Origin: JASLDZ01 sp038226305
Lineage (GTDB): Bacteria; Pseudomonadota; Alphaproteobacteria; Caulobacterales; Caulobacteraceae
Length of the DNA stretch: 29,099 nt
Assembly (NCBI GenBank): GCA_038226305.1
Contig: JBBRQN010000024.1
Coordinates: forward strand, 1-29,099
Direction: 5' to 3'
The position numbers were made by a program, and so were the translations under genes. Positions 22,285 to 29,099 of the stretch are shown one piece after another. The notes below the pieces were generated by a model. The model made no database searches and had not been told where the DNA came from. It saw only the letters and a list, made by a program, of their open reading frames with translations. Every line of letters begins with the position of its first letter. Position 1 is the first letter of the stretch.

Positions 22285-23799
22285 ATGCTCCGGCACCCGT
22301 CTACCCGCGGCCTCGCCCTCTCGGTGGGCCTCGCGCTGGCTGCGCACGCACCGTCGATGGCGCGCGAGGCGGCCAGGCCAACTGCAGTCGCGCCTCCGGC
22401 GTCAGCGGCCTGGAGCACCCTGGCCACGGCTGATGTGGATGCCATCCATCACGGGCTCTCGACCCTGCACCCGGCCCTGCGCAGCGCCGATTCAGCCGTG
22501 TTCAGGGCGCGGCTGGAAGGGGCCTACGCCACCGCCCGCGCCCGGGCCGCGCAGGCCAGCGATTTCCAGGCGTGGCGAGAAGCCGTCACCGGCTTCATCC
22601 TCGCGTTCAGGGACGGACACACCTTCATCCGCCTCGAGGTACAGCCCACGCGTGCGCGTTGGCCCGGCTTCCTCATCGACGGCCGAGGCGGGGGCTGGGT
22701 GGCGACGGCCGTGACAGGCGAGGTCGCGCGGGCATCGGGGCTGCAGGGCGGGGATCGGCTGATGAGCTGCGACGGCGTGCCCATCGCGCGCCTCTTGGAG
22801 GAGCGGCTGGACGGCCGCGTGGCCGACTGGTCCAAGGCTCCCGAACGGATCCGGCAGGCCTGGCGGCTGTTCGTCGACTACCGGCTGGAGGGTCCGGCGC
22901 CGCTGGCGTCCTGCACCTTCGCACGTGGGCCGGCGACTGGGGGGTCGCGCATCGACGTGAAGCTCGGCTGGCTCACCGTGCCCAATGCGGAGCTGACGCC
23001 ACGCACGCTGGCGCTCCTGCGCACCCCGCCCACGCGCCCGATCCGGCTCGATTGGGCGGCCGACGGCGGGGCCATCGTGAGGGTCGGGTCAGTGGGGGAC
23101 GAGGGGGCGCTGACCAAGCTCGAGGCGAGCATGAAGGCGCAGGTCGATCGCCTTCGCGCCGCGCCCTACATCGTCTTCGACATGCGTGGCGACCGGGGGG
23201 GCAACTCCAGCTGGGGAGCGACGCTGGGGTCGGTCCTGTGGGGGGAGGAGGCCGTCGCCGCCCGGGCCCGGCCCGTGCTTGGCAAGGACTTCCGCGCCTC
23301 GTCCGAGGCGATCGAACAGTATCGCGCCCTTGGGCGCCGCTTCGAGGCCGACGGCCCGGACATGGCTGGCCCGGCGCGCTACTGGCTGAAGATGGCCGAC
23401 CGGGTGGCGGCCTCCCCCGACGGCGACAACCGGCTGTTCCAGGACTACGGGCCGCAGCCGCCTGCGACATCGAAGGCCGTACCGCTGCCGGTGCAGGGCA
23501 AGGTCTTCGTGCTGACCGACGCCGGCTGCTTCAGCTCCTGCGTGGTGGCGGCCGACAGCCTGCGGCTGATGGGGGCTATCCAGGTGGGCGAACCCACGGG
23601 TCGCAACGAGGAGTATGGCGAGGTCGCCGGCCCCTTGCCGCTGCCCTCAGGCCTCGGCGCATGGTGGTCGCCGCTTTCTATCATCCATCAGCAGTCGGAG
23701 GGGCTGGGTGGGCTGCCCGTGGATGTGGCTTGGGACGGGGCGCTCGACGACGACGAGCACATCTTCCCGTGGATCGCGGGGCTGGCCCGCAACCGCTGA
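22285..23799 (+). CDS. Secreted S41-type peptidase
   Basis: The 504-residue protein has an N-terminal signal peptide (cleavage near residue 25). A helical N-terminal part (about 45-115) contains a TGFILAFRDGHTFIRL motif as in S41 peptidases. A PDZ-like segment follows (GLQGGDRLMSCDGVPI, near 150-165). The peptidase core shows FDMRGDRGGNSSWG near residue 300 and the nucleophile region TDAGCFSSCVVAAD near 411-424, with Ser417/Ser418 as the candidate. An EEYGEVAGPLPLPSG segment follows. The overall plan is that of S41 C-terminal-processing-type proteins acting in the periplasm. The usual Ser-Lys dyad cannot be confirmed by eye. It converges with hfaD with only 11 bases between, so it may be expressed alongside the envelope genes but has no proven link. 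Confidence 0.82.
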   Translation: MLRHPSTRGLALSVGLALAAHAPSMAREAARPTAVAPPASAAWSTLATADVDAIHHGLSTLHPALRSADSAVFRARLEGAYATARARAAQASDFQAWREAVTGFILAFRDGHTFIRLEVQPTRARWPGFLIDGRGGGWVATAVTGEVARASGLQGGDRLMSCDGVPIARLLEERLDGRVADWSKAPERIRQAWRLFVDYRLEGPAPLASCTFARGPATGGSRIDVKLGWLTVPNAELTPRTLALLRTPPTRPIRLDWAADGGAIVRVGSVGDEGALTKLEASMKAQVDRLRAAPYIVFDMRGDRGGNSSWGATLGSVLWGEEAVAARARPVLGKDFRASSEAIEQYRALGRRFEADGPDMAGPARYWLKMADRVAASPDGDNRLFQDYGPQPPATSKAVPLPVQGKVFVLTDAGCFSSCVVAADSLRLMGAIQVGEPTGRNEEYGEVAGPLPLPSGLGAWWSPLSIIHQQSEGLGGLPVDVAWDGALDDDEHIFPWIAGLARNR

Positions 23800-23810
23800 C
23801 CGAGCTGGGA

Positions 23811-25103
23811 TCAGCTGCCGGGCGTCTTGACCACGAAGGCGGCGTGGTTGCCAACGGCGCTGGCCTGGCCTGCGATCACGCCTGCGTTGGCCGTGGAGAC
23901 GCTGGAGACGGCGCGCACGCTGCCTGCATTGGACTGGCTGTTGTCGGCCTGCACGCCGCCGTTGCAGCTGGCGCAGACGTAGGTGGAGATGGCATTGCCG
24001 ATGGCCGAGGCCTGGGCGATGCCCTCATAGCCGATGCCGCCGCTGGTGGTGGCCGTGGCGCTGATCGCCCCGTTGTTCACCTGGCTGTTGAAGATCGTCG
24101 CCCCCGGGCCGACCTCCGTCACGATGGCCGAGTTGCCCACGCCGTAGGCCGAGGTGGAGGCGACGGAGTCGAAGTAGTCGATGTTCACCGTGGCCGAAGC
24201 GGTCACCGGGCTTTCGTTGACCTGCGCGTTGGAGAGGGAGGCGGCGCCCCCGCTGACGCTCATCGACACGTTGTTGGCAGTGGCGGTCGCGACGGCGGCC
24301 GTGGTGTCGGCCGAGACCTGGTTCACCAGCACCGAGGCGCTGGTTCCGAAGCCGTCCACATGCTGGTCTACCACGGCATCGGCTGCGCCCCCCGTGGCGT
24401 CGACGGTGACGTTGTTGGAGACGGCCGTGGCCGACGCCCCCACGAGATAGCCGATGCAGCAGGCATTCGTTTCCGTCGTGGCGGTGACCGCCCCCTGCAT
24501 GGACTGGGTGGTCTTCGAATTGGAGTAGCCGTTCGTGGTCAGCCAGCCGTGGGTGTTGCCCAGAGCGGTGGAGTCCGCCGAAATCTGGTCGCCCTGTTCT
24601 GTGGAGGCCGAGGCGTAGGCCGACACCTCGTGATAGGGCGTGATGGTCTGCGTCGCCACGCCCGTGCCGGCCGCGCAGCAGGCCGAGACCGTGCCGCTGT
24701 TGCCGGTGGCCGAGCTCGTGACGGCTAGGATCGGCCCCGCATAGGCGTCCACCGTCGCTTGGGCGTTGGCAGTGACGTTGGCGGCCAGCGTCTGATGCGA
24801 GGTGACGGTCAGCGCCTGGCTGGCAGCCTGGGCCGAATATTCGTTGCCGAGCGCTGTGGCGCTGGACGATGCGCCGGTGTCGTAGGCGTCCAGCACGTGC
24901 AGCGTCTGCCCGGCGAAGATGTCGCCGGTCTGGATCTGCATGTTGGTCACGACCACGGGCGGCGAGGTAGTCGCCGTTGTCGTGGTGGGCGTCTGGGATT
25001 GAGCCCGGGCCGGGCTCGGGCCGCTAGTAGCGGCCGCGCAGAGCGTCAGCGTCAGGATCGCGACGAGCGTTCCAGCGCGACGGGTCGGAGCGGGTGCTCG
25101 CAT
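23811..25103 (-). CDS. hfaD: Holdfast anchor protein HfaD
   Basis: This is a 430-residue secreted protein. The signal peptide has basic RR then LVAILTLTLCAAATSGPSPARAQ-type residues, with cleavage after ARA. The mature protein is Ala-, Ser-, Thr- and Val-rich. It holds recurring A-x-A-x-G-N units (for example SATALGN, ASAIGN, ASAVGN) plus three Cys motifs (SACCAAG, NACCIGY, CASC). Caulobacter crescentus HfaD is about the same length, lies third in hfaABD and is needed to tie the holdfast to the outer surface. The gene order and the CsgG-like neighbour support the call; I could not align the sequences. Its first 80 bases overlap the end of hfaB in another frame. hfaC is not present downstream. 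Confidence 0.85.
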   Translation of the reverse strand: MRAPAPTRRAGTLVAILTLTLCAAATSGPSPARAQSQTPTTTTATTSPPVVVTNMQIQTGDIFAGQTLHVLDAYDTGASSSATALGNEYSAQAASQALTVTSHQTLAANVTANAQATVDAYAGPILAVTSSATGNSGTVSACCAAGTGVATQTITPYHEVSAYASASTEQGDQISADSTALGNTHGWLTTNGYSNSKTTQSMQGAVTATTETNACCIGYLVGASATAVSNNVTVDATGGAADAVVDQHVDGFGTSASVLVNQVSADTTAAVATATANNVSMSVSGGAASLSNAQVNESPVTASATVNIDYFDSVASTSAYGVGNSAIVTEVGPGATIFNSQVNNGAISATATTSGGIGYEGIAQASAIGNAISTYVCASCNGGVQADNSQSNAGSVRAVSSVSTANAGVIAGQASAVGNHAAFVVKTPGS

Positions 25104-26055
25104 TGTTGCGGTCCAGGTTGTTGTAAGCGGGGGTGAAGCCGCCGGTCACGCCGGTGGTGCCATTGCCGCCGCCCAGGGGATCGTCGCCCATGCAGGCGTG
25201 GGGGCCGGGGGCGCCGTAGAGGTTGGCCATCATCTCGACGATGCCGCGCTCCAGCAGGGCGCGCACCGCCAGCTGCACCGGCTCCAGCGCGCCTTCGCCC
25301 GCCGACACGTCGATCACGTTGGCCCCGAAGAACTTGAAGAAACCCGCGCCCACTTCGCGGCCGATGATCTGCTTCTGGTAGGAGACGACGTCCACCACCT
25401 CCAGCGTCTTGGTTTCCACGAGGCGCAGGTCGAGCGCCACGTTCATGACATACTGCTTGCCGGTGATCTGGCCGGAGCCCTTGGTGGCGTCCTGCTTACC
25501 GCCTGCCGCGTCGAGCCCGACGGAGCGGATGTTGTAGTTCAGCTCGGTGATGCCGCCGACAATGTAGAAGTCCGACCCCGGCACCTGGCCCGCGACGATC
25601 TTGCGGTAGGCCGGGGAGGGGCCCTGCGGCCCGTCGGAGATCAGCTTGTTGTTGGCGTATTTCAGCTCGAGCTCGGAGACCGAGGTGTCGTAGCGCTCCA
25701 CGAGCGGAGCGCCGGCCTTGGCGAGGGCGCTGATCGCCATGAGCGAGGCGCCCTGCGTGATCTGGCGGCCGCCGTTGTCCTCGGCCTTGCCGGTGTAGTC
25801 GGCGATGCGGCCCACCGCGATCCGGGGTGCGTGGATGTTGTACTGGCGCGCGTAGCCGGAAAGGCAGACGAGCGCAGTGGAGTAGGGCGTGGCGTTGCTG
25901 GTCACCGGCGCATTGCCGATGGGGCTGGCGTAGAGCCCGCTCGGCCCGGCGATGGGCGAGATGCAGCCCCCCAGCGTCAGGGAAGCCAGCGCCAGCGTCG
26001 CCGCGACGGCGCCCACGGGACGGGTCGGGCGCAACGTCCTTGCGCGGGTAAGCAT
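25024..26055 (-). CDS. hfaB: Holdfast anchor protein HfaB (CsgG-like outer-membrane lipoprotein)
   Basis: The protein has 343 residues from the Met at 26055. The lipoprotein signal ends in LTLGGC, with Cys about 31 residues in, as in CsgG. The body follows the CsgG plan: RIAVGRIADYTGK near residue 80, then ASLMAISALAKAGAPLVERYDTS and SDFYIVGGITELNYNI near 165-180. ALDLRLVETKTLEVVDVVSYQKQI comes near 215-240, and a last helix RALLERGIVEMMANLYG near 275-290. CsgG forms the curli secretion pore in the outer membrane, and HfaB is its holdfast homologue. It exports or stabilises HfaA and HfaD. Earlier Mets at 26076 and 26118 overlap hfaA; 26055 leaves a four-base gap. The C-terminal tail is Asn/Arg-rich. 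Confidence 0.9.
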   Translation of the reverse strand: MLTRARTLRPTRPVGAVAATLALASLTLGGCISPIAGPSGLYASPIGNAPVTSNATPYSTALVCLSGYARQYNIHAPRIAVGRIADYTGKAEDNGGRQITQGASLMAISALAKAGAPLVERYDTSVSELELKYANNKLISDGPQGPSPAYRKIVAGQVPGSDFYIVGGITELNYNIRSVGLDAAGGKQDATKGSGQITGKQYVMNVALDLRLVETKTLEVVDVVSYQKQIIGREVGAGFFKFFGANVIDVSAGEGALEPVQLAVRALLERGIVEMMANLYGAPGPHACMGDDPLGGGNGTTGVTGGFTPAYNNLDRNNASTRSDPSRWNARRDPDADALRGRY

Positions 26056-26059
26056 GGCC

Positions 26060-26518
26060 TCAGCCGCCGTTCGCATCGAGATCGACCTTGCCGTTGAGAA
26101 TGGTACGGGCAGAAACATTGCCCGTGTTTGTCTGCGAAGAGTTCACGACCACCACGTTGTGGTCGCCCGTGACGCTGACCTGAAGATTGTTGCCGATGGC
26201 GGTGGCCGAGCCGATGCCGCCGGTGCCCGCATAGCTGTCACCCGCGCCGCCGGTCCGGCGCGCGAAGAACATGCTCTGGTCGGTGCCTGTCTGGGTGACG
26301 CCATCCACGATCACGCGGTTGCCGTTGGCATCCGTCGTCTTGACCGAGACGGGGTTGGCCAGCTCGCTGGAGCTGAAGCCGTACCCAGAGTTCATGCCGG
26401 CGCGGTTGCCGTTGAAGGCGGTGCTCTGCGCACAGGCGCTCGCAGCCGTCGCCGACGCCACGCACAGGGCGGCGAGGCCAGCGAAGGCGCGTCTCGCAAA
26501 GGTTCTGGGGTCGGCCAT
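26060..26518 (-). CDS. hfaA: Holdfast anchor protein HfaA
   Basis: The protein has 152 residues. It has a signal peptide (RRAF, hydrophobic core, cleavage near SACAQ), then a short secreted domain of curli-like type. The mature part opens STAFNGNRAGMNSGYGFSSS and has DANGNRVIVDGVTQTGTDQS. It then shows ATAIGNNLQVSVTGDHNVVV, an A-x-A-x-G-N unit as in HfaD, and ends with SSQTNTGNVSARTILNGKVD. Caulobacter HfaA is about 140-150 residues, forms polymers and depends on HfaB for secretion. It is the first gene of the hfaABD operon here. Its upstream region holds a hairpin with a GANTC site and the palindrome array shared with the divergent rhomboid gene. Confidence 0.85.
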   Translation of the reverse strand: MADPRTFARRAFAGLAALCVASATAASACAQSTAFNGNRAGMNSGYGFSSSELANPVSVKTTDANGNRVIVDGVTQTGTDQSMFFARRTGGAGDSYAGTGGIGSATAIGNNLQVSVTGDHNVVVVNSSQTNTGNVSARTILNGKVDLDANGG

Positions 26519-26571
26519 GCGGCTTCGTCCGGAATGAGGGCCCGAGGCGAGGCGCGCAGACGCCGCTCCCC

Positions 26572-26619
26572 GCTCCGGCGACTCCGGAGCAGGGGTGAGA
26601 AAACCACCTGGACGTTAAC
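26572..26619 (-). promoter_or_regulatory. hfaA upstream region: hairpin with GANTC and GTTAAC
   Basis: The hairpin arms GCTCCGG/CCGGAGC lie at 26572-26578 and 26584-26590. GACTC (26580-26584) is a CcrM GANTC methylation site. GTTAAC at 26614-26619 contains the TTAAC half-site of the CtrA pattern, but the second half (TTAA-N7-TTAA) is poor. In Caulobacter, GANTC and CtrA boxes mark cell-cycle promoters. Regulation of this operon by them is inference. Confidence 0.35.
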
Positions 26620-26646
26620 CAAACCCGAAGCTGCGGACATTCCCCA

Positions 26647-26765
26647 GCCGATGCGTGCATCGGCGACCACTCATTCCCCAGCCGATGCGTGCATCGGCGA
26701 CCCCTCCTTCCAAGGCCGATGCGTGCATCGGCGGCCCACATTCCTTGCGCGATGCGTGCATCGGC
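26647..26765. repeat. Array of four near-palindromes spaced 33-34 bp
   Basis: Three identical copies of GCCGATGCGTGCATCGGC are at 26647, 26681 and 26715, and a fourth (CGCGATGCGTGCATCGGC) is at 26748. Each can form a 7-bp stem with a CGTG tetraloop (5 bp in the last). The linkers share an ATTCC/CTTCC core, so units are imperfect 34-bp tandem repeats. The array ends 42 bases before the rhomboid start and lies 128 bases from hfaA. It resembles a tandem operator or a small structured-RNA repeat. It is too short to be a CRISPR array. Confidence 0.9.
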
Positions 26766-26807
26766 GGGCGGCGTGCCGCATTAAGGACAGGCGTAGAAGG
26801 GCAGACG

Positions 26808-27581
26808 ATGGACGACGACCGCCCCCAAGGGGTGCACCAGACGACATCGCCGCCGCCGACGCCCGCGCACGGCTCGGCCTCGGACGACAGTCTCGCGGCG
26901 TCGCATGCAGAAGGCCTTCCGCAGCGCGAGCCCCTGACCCGCGCGCCCTGGCCCGCCGTGGCGGTGGCCGCCTCCATTCTCCTCGCCTTCGCGGTTCAGA
27001 GCGGCACGGGAACGATCGACGACTGGAACGACCGGTTCGGCCTGCGCCCCTCCGACTTGGAAGCCGGGGATCTGCACGGGCTGATCGGAACCCTGTGGAG
27101 CCATGCCAACTGGGCGCATGCAGGCATGAACGCGATCTTCGCCCTGGCTTTCGGAGCCCCCGTGGCCCGGCTGTTCGGCCTGCAGGCCAGAGGCGTGGGC
27201 CTGTTTGCGCTTTTCTATATGGTCGGCGGGGTCGTCGCCTCGCTGGGGTTCGTGGCGATGCACCGGCATGACGACATCCTGCTCGTGGGGGCGTCTGGCG
27301 CGGTTTCGGCGCTGGCGGGCGGGGCGGCTCGCCTGATCGGATCGGCGGGGGCGGCTCGCGGCCCCGACGGGCGAGGGCAGCTGGCGCCCTTCATCAGCGC
27401 CTCGGTGATCGGGATGAGCGCTGCCTTCTTCACCACCAACCTGATCTTCGGCCTCATCGGGCTGGACATGGGGCAGGGTGCCGCCCCGCTGGCCTGGGAA
27501 GCCCACCTGGCCGGCTATGCCGCCGGCCTGTTCCTGATCGCGCCGTTCGCCCGGTTGGCGCGGACCCGGACAGTCGATTGA
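26808..27581 (+). CDS. Rhomboid family intramembrane serine protease
   Basis: The 257-residue protein has a variable N-terminal cytoplasmic tail (residues 1-45, rich in Pro and Ser). Six or so membrane segments follow from residue 48. The rhomboid signatures are present: HANWAHAGMN near 99-108, with the H-x-x-x-N motif, then GASGAVSALAGG with nucleophile Ser163. The last membrane helix is AHLAGYAAGLF with catalytic His233. It should cut membrane-embedded substrates in the inner membrane. It is divergent from hfaA across the palindrome array, so the array may control one or both. The start at 26808 fits the end of the 5' region; a longer frame crosses the repeats and is not coding. Confidence 0.9.
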   Translation: MDDDRPQGVHQTTSPPPTPAHGSASDDSLAASHAEGLPQREPLTRAPWPAVAVAASILLAFAVQSGTGTIDDWNDRFGLRPSDLEAGDLHGLIGTLWSHANWAHAGMNAIFALAFGAPVARLFGLQARGVGLFALFYMVGGVVASLGFVAMHRHDDILLVGASGAVSALAGGAARLIGSAGAARGPDGRGQLAPFISASVIGMSAAFFTTNLIFGLIGLDMGQGAAPLAWEAHLAGYAAGLFLIAPFARLARTRTVD

Positions 27582-27643
27582 TTCCCCCGCCCGTCTGCGA
27601 GACCCTCCCCGCATAAGAAGAAGACGGCGACAGGGAGACGGCG

Positions 27644-28075
27644 ATGCAAGTGGCTCAGATCCTCAAGGTGAAAGGCGACATGGTGTTCACCCTGCGCCCG
27701 GAAGAATCGGTGGGTGCCGCCGCGGCGCTCCTGCACTCCAGGCGCGTCGGCGCTCTGGTGGTGATGAGTGAAGGGGGCGATGTGGTCGGCATCCTCTCCG
27801 AGCGGGACGTGGTCTCGGTCGCCGCCACGCAAGGTCCGCAGGCCCTGGAGCGGCCGGTGAGCACCTGCATGACCTCTGAGGTGGAGTTCGCAGAGCCGAC
27901 AGACAGCGTGGATGCGCTCCTTGGCCGGATGACCGACCGCCGTATCCGCCACCTGCCGGTGTGCGACGCCGGGCGCCTCGTGGGCATCGTCTCGATCGGC
28001 GACCTTGTGAAATGGAAGATCGCCGAGACCCTGGCCGAAGCCGAGGGGCTGAAGGCCTATATAGCGGCGGGCTGA
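27644..28075 (+). CDS. CBS domain-containing protein
   Basis: This 143-residue protein consists of two CBS domains and nothing else. The first spans about residues 8-65 (TLRPEESVGAAAALLHSRRVGALVVMS, then VGILSERDVVSVAA). The second spans about 75-130 (VSTCMTSEVEFAEPTDSVDALLGRMTDRRIRHLPVC, then LVGIVSIGDLVKWKI). A short C-terminal helix follows. Paired CBS domains form a Bateman module that binds adenine nucleotides (AMP, ATP, SAM) and usually regulates a partner enzyme. No partner is visible in the neighbourhood. GGGAG lies a few bases before the ATG at 27644. Confidence 0.92.
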   Translation: MQVAQILKVKGDMVFTLRPEESVGAAAALLHSRRVGALVVMSEGGDVVGILSERDVVSVAATQGPQALERPVSTCMTSEVEFAEPTDSVDALLGRMTDRRIRHLPVCDAGRLVGIVSIGDLVKWKIAETLAEAEGLKAYIAAG

Positions 28076-28103
28076 GCCTTGGCAGCGGCATGCGTTTGGG
28101 CGC

Positions 28104-28130
28104 TTGCATCCTCCGTAAGCGGCCTATAGA
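28104..28130 (+). promoter_or_regulatory. Promoter candidate of the small RNA
   Basis: TTGCAT and TATAGA are 15 bases apart. CCTATAGA partly fits the Caulobacter -10 pattern. The spacing is shorter than ideal. Confidence 0.35.
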
Positions 28131-28136
28131 AGCCCC

Positions 28137-28278
28137 CCTCTCGCGGACGGCAGCGGGACCGGACGGCAGGCGGCCTTGAGCCTCTTGCTTTCTACCGGAC
28201 CCGCAGCTATCTTCCGCAGCCTCATACGAATCGCTCATCGGTTTGGAGGCTGCCTTGTAAAGGCGGCCACCGTTTTTT
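28137..28278 (+). ncRNA. Candidate small RNA or attenuated leader upstream of rRNA
   Basis: A promoter-like pair TTGCAT (28104-28109) and TATAGA (28125-28130) with a short 15-base spacer precedes about 140 bases without a credible ORF. The stretch ends in an intrinsic terminator (28248-28278). Inside, GCAGCCTC (28216-28223) can pair with GAGGCTGC (28246-28253), which competes with the terminator stem. I recognise no known RNA family (not tmRNA, RNase P, SRP RNA or 6S as far as I can see). Confidence 0.4.
28248..28278 (+). terminator. Intrinsic terminator upstream of the rRNA promoters
   Basis: GGCTGCCTT (28248-28256) pairs with AAGGCGGCC (28260-28268), with one T-G wobble and a GTA loop. ACCG then a run of six T (28273-28278) follows. 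It works in the + direction, between the CBS gene and the rRNA promoters. Confidence 0.75.
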
Positions 28279-28320
28279 CGCGTTCCGACATGTTCGGAAT
28301 TCGAGCCGAAGATTAGGCGG

Positions 28321-28349
28321 TTGACTTGGGGTTCGGCGGCAACTAAATC
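28321..28349 (+). promoter_or_regulatory. rRNA promoter candidate, upstream
   Basis: TTGACT and TAAATC are separated by 17 bases. The -10 region ACTAAATC fits GCTANAWC at 7 of 8 positions. It lies about 460 bases before 16S rRNA. Two small hairpins (GATTGA/TCAATC at 28388-28410; CTACAG/CTGTAG at 28426-28442) lie between this and the next promoter. Confidence 0.55.
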
Positions 28350-28493
28350 GCCGCCTCCGGTCCTTCGGGGCCGAGATCAGAACCGGGATTGACCTTGGTC
28401 TTTCTCAATCTGGTCTACCGAACATCTACAGTTCTTCTGTAGGGTTCTCGTCCAGCCGGACGGAAACGGCGGGCCGCTTCTGAAAAGAAGCTG

Positions 28494-28522
28494 TTGACAC
28501 GGTTTTCGGGGTTGGTTAGAAC
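28494..28522 (+). promoter_or_regulatory. rRNA promoter candidate, downstream (strongest in the window)
   Basis: A perfect TTGACA and a TAGAAC are separated by 17 bases. The -10 region reads GTTAGAAC, a 7 of 8 match to the Caulobacter pattern GCTANAWC. Transcription would start near 28529, about 280 bases before the 16S gene. Confidence 0.75.
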
Positions 28523-28528
28523 CCGCCC

Positions 28529-28810
28529 CTCGCCTCCGCCGGGCGTTAAACGGCGGGTCGGAAAGCCTCCAACGGGGGCGGACTGGTCGGGTCTTTGACA
28601 TCGTTGATTGGGAAAGAGAAACGCAGGCGGCGGCGTTCTGGCGATAGGCTCACGGCCTATCTCGAACGCTAACGCAAGCGGTCTCTTGAAGATACCATGT
28701 AGGTATCGGCCTTTCGGGGTCGGTATCGAAATGGGAACTCGTCAAGAAATACGCATAAACCAACGCCGATCGGCCTCTAGGGGTCGTGATGCTTGGGTTA
28801 GCGGTCAACT
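28529..28810 (+). other. rRNA operon leader
   Basis: This untranslated leader precedes 16S rRNA. GGGTCTTTGACA at 28589-28600 resembles a boxA antitermination element. GATACC/GGTATC (28691-28707) is a hairpin likely to take part in 16S processing. Open frames in it are not credible. Confidence 0.6.

Positions 28811-29099
<289 letters not shown>

Noticed and set aside
26647..26765. CRISPR-like array of short repeats
   Set aside because: The repeats are 18 bp palindromes, the linkers are only 15-16 bp and similar to one another, there are four copies and no cas gene. It is a tandem repeat or operator array.

Overview
The window comes from a high-GC alphaproteobacterium of the family Caulobacteraceae (Caulobacter, Brevundimonas, Phenylobacterium or a close relative). 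Three things point there. The 16S rRNA 5' end that runs off the right edge is of Caulobacter type. A three-gene block matches the holdfast anchor genes hfaA-hfaB-hfaD, which are typical of stalked Caulobacterales. Several -10 elements fit the Caulobacter housekeeping pattern GCTANAWC. Genus-level placement is inference.

Layout, left to right. Positions 1-922 hold no gene I can support. Next comes a + strand run: a MarR regulator with a palindromic operator candidate, an overlapping P-loop kinase-like gene and a KefB/C-type cation/proton antiporter. On the - strand follow the F1-ATPase inhibitor zeta subunit (DUF1476) and an MbfA-type membrane ferritin/iron exporter. purC-purS comes next (+), facing a gamma-class carbonic anhydrase-like gene (-). 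A PhoH-like ATPase follows, with an unusual leader holding a small ORF and an intrinsic terminator. Then come a VOC protein (-), pabB and a pabC-like lyase (+, ATGA overlap, folate branch), DUF3126 and cysE (-, cysteine synthesis), a nitroreductase (+), queF (-, queuosine) and an SDR (+).

The right half is dominated by the cell surface. A two-partner secretion pair (TpsB transporter 13924-15705, TpsA adhesin 15790-19761 with about 25 GLUG-type repeats) is followed by tRNA-Leu(UAA), a PAS_5 protein, a Cys-rich secreted protein of unknown function, a GNAT acetyltransferase and a secreted S41-type peptidase. Then comes the divergent hfaABD operon (-): HfaB is the CsgG-like outer-membrane lipoprotein, and HfaA and HfaD are secreted repeat proteins that anchor the polar holdfast. 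Between hfaA and a divergent rhomboid protease gene lies a striking array of four near-palindromes spaced 33-34 bp apart. After a CBS-domain protein, a gene-free stretch leads into an rRNA operon. It holds a candidate small RNA (promoter, alternative hairpins, intrinsic terminator), two good rRNA promoter candidates, a structured leader and the start of 16S rRNA.

The most interesting unexplained signals are the palindrome array at 26647-26765, the candidate sRNA/attenuator at 28104-28278, the PhoH leader with an internal terminator, the hairpin abutting the zeta-subunit start codon, and the Cys-rich secreted protein near the holdfast genes. All calls come from reading the sequence; no database search was run.
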